Origin: Candidatus Pacearchaeota archaeon
GTDB lineage: Archaea; Nanobdellota; Nanobdellia; Pacearchaeales; GW2011-AR1
Assembly (NCBI GenBank): GCA_023132255.1
Contig: JAGLYK010000004.1
Span: 1-43,631 of the forward strand
Length of the DNA: 43,631 nt
Direction of reading: 5' to 3'
Shown here: positions 28,741-37,726 of the stretch, piece by piece
Position numbering within the stretch: position 1 is the stretch's first letter
Layout: each line of letters begins with the position of its first letter
Notes under the pieces: model-generated
Told to the model about the DNA's origin: nothing
Seen by the model: the letters and a program-made list of their open reading frames with translations, nothing else
Databases searched by the model: none
Position numbers and translations under genes: made by a program

Positions 28741-29583
28741 ATGATTAAACTAAATCTTCCAAAAGGAGATGGTCCACTTGAACAAATTGAAGAATGTTTA
28801 AGGGTAATAAAAGAGATGGAAAATTTGTCTCAAAAAAGTAAAAAAATATCTTTAAATTTTTCTGAGATTCAATGGATTCTTCCTTGTTCTGCATTATTAT
28901 TGGGAGGAAAAATTGATGAAATAAAAAATAAAGGAATAAAAATAAATTATATTGTCCCAGAAAATGAAAATGTTAAAAAATATTTTTTAGATATTGGATT
29001 TCCCTTTGGGACTACAAAACAAGGAGATACTTATTACCCTATTAACCATTTTAATAATAAAGAAAATATAAATGAAAAAATAAATATGCTTGTAGAAAGC
29101 ATGAGTAAAAAAATACCAGAAGAATTTGGCGACAGTATTCCTTATCTTTTAGCAGAACTCACAGACAATATTGAGCAACATTCTCAATTTACTCATGCCT
29201 CAATCATGGCCCAATATTTCCCAAAAAAGAATTATATAGACATAGGGATTTTAGATAATGGATTGAGTATTCCATGTGTTTTTGAAAAAAATAAAATTTC
29301 TTTTTCAAAAGATTATGAAGCAATAGACAAAGCATTAAAAGGAACTACAACTAAAAAGGAAGATGGTTTAAGAGGATATGGACTTCAATCATCTAAGAAA
29401 ATAGTAAGAGATTTAATAGACGGGGAATTACATATCATCTCAAGGAGAGGGGCTATAATTTTTAAGCCAGATTTTTTTTCTCAAAAGTGTGAATTTGCCA
29501 GGAATTCACTTGGAGGAACTCTGATTTATATGAGATTAAATACACCATCAAAAAGCTTAAATATCTATCCTCACTTAGAATAA
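28741..29583 (+). CDS. STAS-like + GHKL/HATPase_c ATPase-domain protein
   Basis: N box LLAELTDNIEQHS, G1 IGILDNGLSI, G2 GLRGYGLQSSKKIV; N-terminal STAS-like region. Confidence 0.8.
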   Translation: MIKLNLPKGDGPLEQIEECLRVIKEMENLSQKSKKISLNFSEIQWILPCSALLLGGKIDEIKNKGIKINYIVPENENVKKYFLDIGFPFGTTKQGDTYYPINHFNNKENINEKINMLVESMSKKIPEEFGDSIPYLLAELTDNIEQHSQFTHASIMAQYFPKKNYIDIGILDNGLSIPCVFEKNKISFSKDYEAIDKALKGTTTKKEDGLRGYGLQSSKKIVRDLIDGELHIISRRGAIIFKPDFFSQKCEFARNSLGGTLIYMRLNTPSKSLNIYPHLE

Positions 29584-29584
29584 T

Positions 29585-29905
29585 ATGAAAAAGATTAAAT
29601 TATTATCTGCGGATTTTGGCAATAAAATTTTTACCCGAAGTATAATTTCTAATTTTTTTGATAAATTAAAAAATTTTAAAGAAAAGGAAATTGTGCTTGA
29701 TTTTAAAGATATAGATTTTGTTTCAAGATCATGTGCAGACGAGTATTTAAAATTGAAAGAGAAAACATCAAAAAAACTTGTGGAGGAAAATATGTCTGAT
29801 GCGGTTTGCTCTATGTTTAAGTTAGTTGAAACTCAGCATAAAAATTCTGGGATTACTTATTCGATAAATTCTTCTGTTGATAAAAATTCTATGATTCCAG
29901 TGTAA
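29585..29905 (+). CDS. STAS-like (DUF4325-type) protein
   Basis: EIVLDFKDIDFVSRSCADEYLKL; directly downstream of HATPase gene. Confidence 0.7.
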   Translation: MKKIKLLSADFGNKIFTRSIISNFFDKLKNFKEKEIVLDFKDIDFVSRSCADEYLKLKEKTSKKLVEENMSDAVCSMFKLVETQHKNSGITYSINSSVDKNSMIPV

Positions 29906-29963
29906 TATTATGAAGAAATTACAAGTTTAATTATTCAAGTTTTTTCTTTTATTTCTTTCCCGT

Positions 29964-30021
29964 TTCATTAATTCCAAGTAATGACAAAAACTATATTCCC
30001 AACGACAATAATGCTTATAAA
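29964..30021 (+). promoter_or_regulatory. Shared upstream motif, copy 5, with TATA box
   Basis: ttcattaattccaagtaatgacaaaaactatattcccaacgacaataatgcttataaa. Confidence 0.8.
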
Positions 30022-30042
30022 CAAATTTGTTATAATTTTGTT

Positions 30043-30243
30043 ATGACAACAAAAAGTAATGCTAAAAAGAGATTAACTGATTCTTTAGGGAACTTTGCAG
30101 AAAATAAAATAGCAAAGTTTGTTAATTGGAACTCGTGGGAGTTAACTTCACAAATTTATGGTTATATATGTAATAAATTGTATAGCCCTCTGCATAGCAG
30201 AGAGATTATAGAGATGAAAGGAGGTTTAAATAAAAAAATATGA
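30043..30243 (+). CDS. Small leader ORF upstream of secreted protein
   Basis: 66 aa; ATGA overlap with ATG 30240; SD GGAGG within its 3' end. Confidence 0.5.
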   Translation: MTTKSNAKKRLTDSLGNFAENKIAKFVNWNSWELTSQIYGYICNKLYSPLHSREIIEMKGGLNKKI

Positions 30244-31349
30244 AAAAACTTATGAAGAAAAAAGTTAATGTTTTTGGAAAAAAGTTGCCTGTGTTCTTGA
30301 TTGCATTAGTAGCTATGGGAGTTGTTAGTGCAGCATTATTGCAATATTTTGGTGCAATAACAACAACAGTGAATGCACACCAATCAATTAAGCTTTTAGA
30401 TTTTGGTATGCATCCAGATGATGAAGGAGCTTGGCTACAATGTAATCCGGGATATGGTGATTGTACTATAAAACATGATCTTACAACTGATTTTGGTGAA
30501 GAAAGTCCAGGTGGAGAAAGATTTTGTTATAAACATAAACTGAAAAACCAGATGTCAGTAGAAGGTACAATATCATTTGATGATAAGTGTAATGGTTATC
30601 GTTCAGACGACACATGGATGAATTGTGACGGAATCACAACAACATACTATAGTGTTCCTATGAAAACAATATTAGTATTGGAGAATAAGAATAGTGTTTG
30701 GGATATATTATCAGAAGATGGTACACAAGCAACATTAGTATTTGATACTATTGGTAATAATGGAATGTTTAACTATGAACTTGAAGCAACAGGTCTTCAA
30801 CCAGGGACAAGTTATTCTTTAATATATTATGCAGATAGACAGGATAGGTTTGTAAATTGGGGTGGGGATAACCCTGGAGCTTTGTTCGGAACATTTACAT
30901 CAGATGGAAATGGCAAGATAACTTACAGTTACAGCTTGGATATTAATATGAATTTACCACATCCAGATGATTGGAATGGAAATCCAAGTCCAGATTATTG
31001 TGGTCAGAATAACGGATTTGATAGTTATGTACATTGTGCTGGAGCAAAAATATGGTTAGTTCCATCAAGTGATTACGATTCAAGTAGCAAAAAAGTAAAT
31101 TGGGTAAATGCAGGAAGTTACTTATATGAAACAGATTTGATAACTTACTTTGATTGTGACTTACCAGCAGATGACTACTTAGTTGACCTTATTATGCAGG
31201 ATCTAATACCATCAGTTACAGAGTTAACAATACAATCAGATGAAGTTCAGGATTTCCTTGTTTGCTATGAATTTGATATGGCAATAGCACCAGGAAAGTA
31301 TGAAATAACAACTAAGATATTGCCTGTGCAACCAAGTGATAACGACTAA
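30240..31349 (+). CDS. Secreted surface protein (signal peptide followed by ALLQYFGAITTTVN)
   Basis: VFLIALVAMGVVSAALLQYFGAITTTVNAHQSI; similar leader to 31480 ORF. Confidence 0.65.
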   Translation: MKKLMKKKVNVFGKKLPVFLIALVAMGVVSAALLQYFGAITTTVNAHQSIKLLDFGMHPDDEGAWLQCNPGYGDCTIKHDLTTDFGEESPGGERFCYKHKLKNQMSVEGTISFDDKCNGYRSDDTWMNCDGITTTYYSVPMKTILVLENKNSVWDILSEDGTQATLVFDTIGNNGMFNYELEATGLQPGTSYSLIYYADRQDRFVNWGGDNPGALFGTFTSDGNGKITYSYSLDINMNLPHPDDWNGNPSPDYCGQNNGFDSYVHCAGAKIWLVPSSDYDSSSKKVNWVNAGSYLYETDLITYFDCDLPADDYLVDLIMQDLIPSVTELTIQSDEVQDFLVCYEFDMAIAPGKYEITTKILPVQPSDND

Positions 31350-31423
31350 ATCAAGTTAATTTTATTTTTTATTTTTTCCAATTTATTTTTTAGGGAAAAC
31401 AGGAAAGAGGCGAAAAAATAAAG

Positions 31424-31443
31424 CCCTCAGAAAGAGGGTTTTT
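31424..31443 (+). terminator. Hairpin + T-tract
   Basis: CCCTC-agaaa-GAGGG followed by TTTTT. Confidence 0.5.
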
Positions 31444-31479
31444 CATAATCATGCCAAGAGGCAAAACAAGGAGAAAAAT

Positions 31480-32037
31480 ATGAATAAAAAAATAGCAATA
31501 AGCATAATAATATCGGTTCTCTTAATTGGAATTATGTCTGCGGGATTAATTTCTTATTTTGGAAAAATCTCCACGACTTTTAGTATTGAAACACCAATAT
31601 TTTACACAGCACCAGGACATAATCTCTTGGTAAATGAAAAACCAGATAATTCGGCAACATATACTATAAACGATGGTGAATCAGAAATTTTTGAGACAGA
31701 AGAATTAGAAGAAACTGACTTTAGTTATATCCCAAAAGCAAATTTTTATGCAAGGGCAAAATTAGTTTATTCTGTTAATGATACCTCGCAGAACTTAATA
31801 TTAATTTTTGGTTATGAGGATGCTGATGAAAATAAACATGAAATATGCTCTTCAAATCTGCTTATTGAAACTTTTGATTTTGAAGATTATGACTCAATTT
31901 CCTGCACAGGAACATCTAAACCCTCAAACATAAAAAAATTTTATTATGAAATAAAAGGAGATTGTAATGATTGTGAATACAAAGTAAGCACAAAAGCAGG
32001 TGATTTTTATACAAAAATTGAGCTAAGTTCAGCATGA
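31480..32037 (+). CDS. Secreted protein
   Basis: Signal MNKKIAISIIISVLLIGIMSAGLISYFGKISTTF. Confidence 0.65.
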   Translation: MNKKIAISIIISVLLIGIMSAGLISYFGKISTTFSIETPIFYTAPGHNLLVNEKPDNSATYTINDGESEIFETEELEETDFSYIPKANFYARAKLVYSVNDTSQNLILIFGYEDADENKHEICSSNLLIETFDFEDYDSISCTGTSKPSNIKKFYYEIKGDCNDCEYKVSTKAGDFYTKIELSSA

Positions 32038-33206
32038 AAAACAAATTAACAATAATCTTTGCAGTGATTTTCTTAATTGGAATTATGACAACAGGAGTTT
32101 TAGCAGACAGAATACTAAGCAATACTGATGGAATTTATATTCAGGATTTTGTTGCAGGAAACACAGCAACAGCAAATTTTAGTTTTGATTATTTTGATAT
32201 TCCAGATAATGAAGATAATTCCCCGCTGATAATAAAATTAGATATAACTTCTGATGACCAAATAAATTATCCTGTCTGGAAAAATGATTTTGAAATTAAT
32301 GGTTATATAGATAAATGTCTTTATACAATTCTTGGATTCTGTGTTAGTCCAAGCACAGTTTATTTTAATTGTTCTGAAATCGCCCCTTTAACAATAATAC
32401 ATTCAATTGGTTTAGAAACTATAAACAATATACCAGACGGAACTTTTTATTGCTATAATGAAGAAGGAGATTTAGACTTGAATGAGCATGATGATGTTTT
32501 TCTTACCATCAAATCACACCCGGCATTATGGCCAGGAGAGTATAATCTAACAGCGAGATTTTATTATCTTAATGACACTTACCCTCCTGTAGTTATTATC
32601 ACAAATAAATATGCATTTGATAAATACTATCGGGAACTGGACAATATTGAAGTTCATGCTGAAATTAATGAAGTAAATTTGGAAGATTACTGGGGAACAA
32701 TTTTTGCAGATGAAAATATTACAGTGCCATATTCTCATGAATTTGCTGGAACTTATTATTTTACAAAAATACTTCCTATTGACATCCCTGAAGGAGATTT
32801 TGAATTAAGTATTTTTGCCAAAGATAGTTCAGGCTTGGTTGGGAATGACAGCACCACACTTAAAATTGACAGAACTGCTCCGGAAATAATTTTAATTAAT
32901 CCTGTTAATGCCTCAATTTATGATGAAACAATCCCAGTAAAATTAAATGTCACAGATGCAAAATCAGGAGTAGATAATTCAAGTGTGTTTTACAGAATCA
33001 GTGAAATAGTAAACCAAACTTTCTGCCCAAGCACAGGAGTAATTTTCGGGAATTATAATTGTTACAATAGTGGGTGGATACCAGCACAATTAAATATAAC
33101 ATCAGGATATTATGAAGACGAGTTTAATGCGACAAATGTAACAAGCGGCTCTTATTATTTTGAAGCAGAAGCAGAAGATATTTTGGGCAACAAAGGAGTT
33201 TTATAA
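32034..33206 (+). CDS. Secreted Ig-like domain protein
   Basis: Signal peptide; DRTAPEIILINPVNASIYDETIPVKLNVTDAKSGV; ATGA overlap with upstream stop. Confidence 0.7.
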   Translation: MKNKLTIIFAVIFLIGIMTTGVLADRILSNTDGIYIQDFVAGNTATANFSFDYFDIPDNEDNSPLIIKLDITSDDQINYPVWKNDFEINGYIDKCLYTILGFCVSPSTVYFNCSEIAPLTIIHSIGLETINNIPDGTFYCYNEEGDLDLNEHDDVFLTIKSHPALWPGEYNLTARFYYLNDTYPPVVIITNKYAFDKYYRELDNIEVHAEINEVNLEDYWGTIFADENITVPYSHEFAGTYYFTKILPIDIPEGDFELSIFAKDSSGLVGNDSTTLKIDRTAPEIILINPVNASIYDETIPVKLNVTDAKSGVDNSSVFYRISEIVNQTFCPSTGVIFGNYNCYNSGWIPAQLNITSGYYEDEFNATNVTSGSYYFEAEAEDILGNKGVL

Positions 33207-33958
33207 TGAAAAAAATATTTTTAATTTTATGTTTAGGAATTTTTTTAGTAAATTTTAGCAGTGCTGTAATAATCTGCATAGACCACGAGCCACCATCAGC
33301 CCCGACAAATTTAATTTTGACTCCATCAGGAAACAGCATCCAGTTAAACTGGGATGATGCAACAGATGAACCTGCCTGCAGTGGAATTGATTTTTATGAT
33401 ATTTACAAAAATAATAATTTTTTAATTTCTGTTGAAAAAACAAATTATTTAGATGAAGATTTAGCTTACGGAACTTATGAATATATAATTCATGCATGGG
33501 ATTTAGCAGGACATAACGAAGGAGTTGGAATTTCAAAAACAATTATTCTTGGAGCAGAAAATGGAGATAATGGAAACGGAGGTGGAGGTTCTGGAGGAAG
33601 TGGTGGTTCATCTTCTTACTGGCAGTGTGGAGAGTGGGGTGAATGTATTAATGGAAATCAGACAAGAATTTGTAAAGATATAAGTGGAAATTTACCTGAT
33701 AGAACTGAAACAAAGAGCTGCACACTTAGTATTACTCCTTTAAATTATAAGACAAATGAAGAAAATGAAACTCAATTGATCAATCAGGAATCTTCATCAT
33801 TCACAAGCATCTTAACAGGCGCAGTTACAGGTGTAGGTAATTTTGCAAAAACAGGAAAAGGGGCTATTTCATTTATAGGATTAATTGTAATTCTAACTGG
33901 ATTAATTATTATTAGAAATTATAGATTGAAAAAACATAACTTAAAGCAGAATTTATAA
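33206..33958 (+). CDS. Secreted FnIII + TSP1-like protein with C-terminal anchor
   Basis: EPPSAPTNLILTPSGNSIQLNWDDATDEPACSGIDFYDIYKN; WQCGEWGECINGNQTRIC; LTGAVTGVGNFAKTGKG-TM. Confidence 0.75.
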   Translation: MKKIFLILCLGIFLVNFSSAVIICIDHEPPSAPTNLILTPSGNSIQLNWDDATDEPACSGIDFYDIYKNNNFLISVEKTNYLDEDLAYGTYEYIIHAWDLAGHNEGVGISKTIILGAENGDNGNGGGGSGGSGGSSSYWQCGEWGECINGNQTRICKDISGNLPDRTETKSCTLSITPLNYKTNEENETQLINQESSSFTSILTGAVTGVGNFAKTGKGAISFIGLIVILTGLIIIRNYRLKKHNLKQNL

Positions 33959-34107
33959 CTAAAGATTTTACGAGAGATCAAATATTAATAATTATTGATA
34001 TTTTTTTAATAAGAATAATTAAAAATAAATTATAAAATATGTGAAATAAAGTTTCAATAATTAAATTCTCCATTACTGATCTCAGAAAGTTTTAGCATTT
34101 TTTAACA

Positions 34108-34146
34108 TAATTAAGTATGTTCTCCAGAACAATAATGCTTTTAAAG
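34108..34146 (+). promoter_or_regulatory. Divergent copy 6 of shared upstream motif
   Basis: taattaagtatgttctccagaacaataatgcttttaaag. Confidence 0.55.
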
Positions 34147-34167
34147 TGTTGTCACTCTAAAATTGTT

Positions 34168-36147
34168 ATGAAAAAAAATATCCCATTAAAAAAATTAATA
34201 ATTGTTGGATTTTTGGTAGTTTTATTTTTAGGGGTTATTGACGGAGTATCAGGGTATGAAGTAACAATTTCAAGAACAGATAGTTGTTATCCTAATTATG
34301 TACCTGGTTGTCATGTAGAACTTATAATTCAGATAAGCCCTGCAGATGAAGGTATTCCTATTTATATGTGGAGAGAAAAGGATGGCATTCAAGAATATAA
34401 TGGTAAAGAGTATGCAGTAAAAACAAATTCTGATGGAAGAATAGTTCATATATGTGATTTTAGTGGTAGTGAGACCTGCCCCTCTGTAGAGATATACCAG
34501 TGTACAGTAAGAGGAGATGATGTTTATGAGTATTCTGGTTCTGGCAGAGACCTTTCTGGTGTTTATACAGATGAATATGTAAGAGTTGGCTCACCAACTG
34601 GTCCAAAGTCTAATGTGTTGAGTTTTACTGTTCTCTGTGAACAGCCTCTTCAAACATGCGCAGAATTAGGCGGAACATGCTGCAGCAGTGGTCAGATATG
34701 TAAAAATATTTATATATGTCCGGCTCATTTTGAGGACAGTTCTGATTGTGGTTGGCGATGTTGTGTTCATGGAGAATGTGCCTGGCCTACTCAAACATGC
34801 GCAGAATTAGGAGGAACATGCAAAAATAATTCTTGTGATAATTATAATGATTGCAATTCCTTGGCTGGAACCTGTGCAAGTGGTTATTGCTGTTCTGGAA
34901 CTTGTACAGAAAAGTCAGAAGAATGCAAATTAACTTCAGCTTTATGGAGTGTAGCCGAAGCAGTAGAAGGGGATTCTGTGTCATTAAATGTCGCAGGAAC
35001 AAATTGCGACCAAGAAACTATTTCATTTGAAATAAGAGAGAATGATGGTACTGGCTGGAGTTCTGCTCAGGTTGTAAATACTAATCCAGCAAATGTTGTG
35101 TTTAGTGGAGGTGCAACTGGGATATGGACAGCAGAATATCAAGAGGATATAAGCGGCGACCCAGAATATTTCTTTAGAGCAATAGTTGTTAGCACAGGAG
35201 AATATATCCAAAGCAGTGACCCAGATTTAAGTGTTACAAAATTGGATTTAGGTTATTGTGGAAATGGCATTCTTGAAGAAGGAGAAGAGTGTGATGATGG
35301 TAATAATCTTGATGGAGATGGATGTTCAGCTGTTTGTGAGATTGAGGAAGCAGTTAAATGTTATCTTAATACTGATTGTGGGGCAGATTATTGTGCAGGA
35401 GCTAATTATTGTATAGGAAATGATGTTTACCAAGACTTTATAGTTTATACCTGTAATAATCCAGGGACAGTGAATAGCTATTGCTCAAAAGAACTTACTC
35501 CAATATTAATAAAAGAGTGTGAATTTGGATGTGATGATGGGGAATGTATAAAAGAACCAACAGACACTGAAGCTCCTGAAATTGAGTTAATTAAACCAAA
35601 AGACAATCTTAAAACAGAAAATACAGAAATAGAGTTTGTTTACGAAGTTAATGATGATAGTAATATTAAATCTTGTAGTTTAATAATTAACAATTATACT
35701 GAGGAAACAGATATAAGTATTGAAAAAAATATTGAGCAAAGTTTTACAGTTGAATTAGAAAAAGATGAAGATTATATGTGGAAAATAATCTGTGTAGATG
35801 AATTTGATAATATTGGAGAAAGTGAAACAAGATCACTTAAAATTGCGGAAGATGATAAAAAAAAGAAAACACATAAGATTATGAAATTGTTTTTTGATTG
35901 TGAACCTCTTTGGGAATGTTCTGACTGGAGTGAATGCTATGAAGGTATGAAAACAAGAACTTGTTATGATAAGAATTATTGTAATAATGATTTCACTAAA
36001 CCAATTGAAAGAACTGGCTGCGAAATCATCTCTCAGGTTCTTGTTGAAGAAAGCAAAATTAATTGGTTATTGATACTTCTTTCAATTTTAGTATTATTCA
36101 TATTAATTTTTATATTAATATTATTATTAATTAGAAAAAATTCTTAA
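34168..36147 (+). CDS. Secreted Cys-rich protein with TSP1-like domain and C-terminal anchor
   Basis: MKKNIPLKKLIIVGFLVVLFLGVIDGVSG signal peptide; CAELGGTC repeats; ILEEGEECDDGNNLDGDGCSAVCEIE; WECSDWSECYEGMKTRTC; TM; start 34168 preferred over 34117. Confidence 0.75.
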   Translation: MKKNIPLKKLIIVGFLVVLFLGVIDGVSGYEVTISRTDSCYPNYVPGCHVELIIQISPADEGIPIYMWREKDGIQEYNGKEYAVKTNSDGRIVHICDFSGSETCPSVEIYQCTVRGDDVYEYSGSGRDLSGVYTDEYVRVGSPTGPKSNVLSFTVLCEQPLQTCAELGGTCCSSGQICKNIYICPAHFEDSSDCGWRCCVHGECAWPTQTCAELGGTCKNNSCDNYNDCNSLAGTCASGYCCSGTCTEKSEECKLTSALWSVAEAVEGDSVSLNVAGTNCDQETISFEIRENDGTGWSSAQVVNTNPANVVFSGGATGIWTAEYQEDISGDPEYFFRAIVVSTGEYIQSSDPDLSVTKLDLGYCGNGILEEGEECDDGNNLDGDGCSAVCEIEEAVKCYLNTDCGADYCAGANYCIGNDVYQDFIVYTCNNPGTVNSYCSKELTPILIKECEFGCDDGECIKEPTDTEAPEIELIKPKDNLKTENTEIEFVYEVNDDSNIKSCSLIINNYTEETDISIEKNIEQSFTVELEKDEDYMWKIICVDEFDNIGESETRSLKIAEDDKKKKTHKIMKLFFDCEPLWECSDWSECYEGMKTRTCYDKNYCNNDFTKPIERTGCEIISQVLVEESKINWLLILLSILVLFILIFILILLLIRKNS

Positions 36148-36186
36148 ATAGTTATATTTATAATACCCTAATTCTTCTTCAATTTT

Positions 36187-36443
36187 GTAGACCAGTTAGC
36201 GGGTTAGCCCTCCGCGATTGCAAACGGGCTTTATGGCAGACTGCAGGAGGGGCGTGATTAGTGCGTCGGGAAGTCCTTGTTCGGACGTTGACGTTTTGTC
36301 CGCTTTGATCTTGCAGATGCAAATCGGGTCAGGCCTTGATCGGAGCAGCCCTAAACATTTGTTAAGATGCTTGGCGGGTCGCAGAACCGAGGAAGAACTT
36401 GGGTAGCTTTTTGATTATCTGAGCAGCAAACCTCCTTGTCTAC
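36187..36443 (+). ncRNA. SRP RNA (7S RNA)
   Basis: S-domain signature GGGTCAGG-CC..GG-AGCAGCCC at 36326-36351; terminal pairing GTAGAC (36187) / GTCTAC (36438); GC-rich in AT-rich context; TATA-like ttatatttataat upstream. Confidence 0.85.
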
Positions 36444-36444
36444 T

Positions 36445-36703
36445 GAAGGAAACCAAGGTTTCCTCTCACACACCATCCTTCCTGTTCAGGTGGGCGACTT
36501 CTTTACATATTTCGATGAAAATCGCGAATCTATCCAACCTAAGCGGTTCTTTGGAATCTCCCTTCTTGTTCCGTGAAGCAACTTCTTTAAGAACCTCCGA
36601 TGGAAGTTGCATATTTATGAACCTAAGTGGTTTCCTTTCACACACCATCCTTTTCTGTCCATGTAAGCGATTTCTTTATTGCAATCTGATGGAAATCGTA
36701 TGA
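36445..36703. repeat. Three tandem copies of structured repeat family G
   Basis: Units ~36445-36516, ~36536-36612, ~36619-36703: (GGAA)ACC-taagc-GGTTTCC.TCTCACACACCATCC..CTGTTC.GTG.GCGATTTCTTTA..CGATGGAAATCGC. Confidence 0.75.
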
Positions 36704-36759
36704 AGAGATGTAATCTTAAGGATGAAAACATTAATAAACTTTTTTTTATTATTTTATTC

Positions 36760-37212
36760 ATGAGAGGCAAGAAAGGTCAGTTTTATTTGATTGCAACAAT
36801 TATTATCATTGCTGTAATTATAGGATTTGCCACAATTTCTAATTATGCTCAAAGACAAGATTATGTAAAGATTTATGATTTAGGGGAAGAGTTGAATATT
36901 GAAAGTGAAAATGTTTTGGATTACGGGGCAGCAACAGGAAACAGCAAATTAAGTCAATTTGGTAAAGATTATTCAGAATATGCCGGAGAAGATATAGAAA
37001 TATATTTCATAACAGGTGATGAAAGTGGCATGGAAGCCCATAAATATGTTAACGGCGAGGAAACTTTATTAGATGCTCCTGAAGTAAAAGAAGATAAAAT
37101 AATATTTAAACTTAATGAAGACGAATATGTGTTTGAATTAAAACCAGGAGAAAATTTTTATTTTATAATTTTTCAGGAAGCAAATAATGAAAAATATGTA
37201 ATTACCAACTAA
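36760..37212 (+). CDS. Type IV pilin-like protein
   Basis: MRGKKGQFYLIATIIIIAVIIGFATISNYA class III signal-like; start corrected from 36679. Confidence 0.7.
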   Translation: MRGKKGQFYLIATIIIIAVIIGFATISNYAQRQDYVKIYDLGEELNIESENVLDYGAATGNSKLSQFGKDYSEYAGEDIEIYFITGDESGMEAHKYVNGEETLLDAPEVKEDKIIFKLNEDEYVFELKPGENFYFIIFQEANNEKYVITN

Positions 37213-37258
37213 TATAAACAATAGAAGAATTTAAAAATAATGATTTGCTTTTAATAAA

Positions 37259-37726
37259 ATGAAAAACAAAAAAGGGGTTTCGCCGGTAATTGCTACTGTA
37301 TTATTAATTGCAATGGTTGTTGTGATAGGATTGATTATTTTTTTATGGTTCAGAGGATTAAATGAAGATGCAATAACAAAGTTCGGAAAAAATGTGGAGC
37401 TTGTTTGCGGTGATGTTAGTTTTAGTGCAGATTATGATTCGTATTCGGGAAGATTAAGTATTGTGAATGACGGGAATGTCAATATTTTTAATATGAATAT
37501 TAAAATTTTTAAATCTGGGAGTCACGAAACAAAAGACTTGAGAGAGAACTTTAATGGCTGGCCCAAAGCAGGACTAAATCAAGGAGAAGCGACTTCTATG
37601 TATGTAGATTTTGGAAGTGGTGTTGAAAAGATAATTTTAATTCCTGTTTTAGCAGGGAAATCTGAAAAAGGAGACAGGACTTTTGTCTGTAAGGAAAAAG
37701 ACGGAAGAGAAATTAGTTTAACATGA
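37259..37726 (+). CDS. Archaeal type IV pilin
   Basis: MKNKKGVSPVIATVLLIAMVVVIGLIIFLWFRG. Confidence 0.85.
   Translation: MKNKKGVSPVIATVLLIAMVVVIGLIIFLWFRGLNEDAITKFGKNVELVCGDVSFSADYDSYSGRLSIVNDGNVNIFNMNIKIFKSGSHETKDLRENFNGWPKAGLNQGEATSMYVDFGSGVEKIILIPVLAGKSEKGDRTFVCKEKDGREISLT

Noticed and set aside
36218-36406. 62-aa ORF
   Set aside because: Entirely inside SRP RNA
36466-36703. Small ORFs 36466..36648 (-) and 36515..36703 (+)
   Set aside because: Translate the tandem structured repeats only
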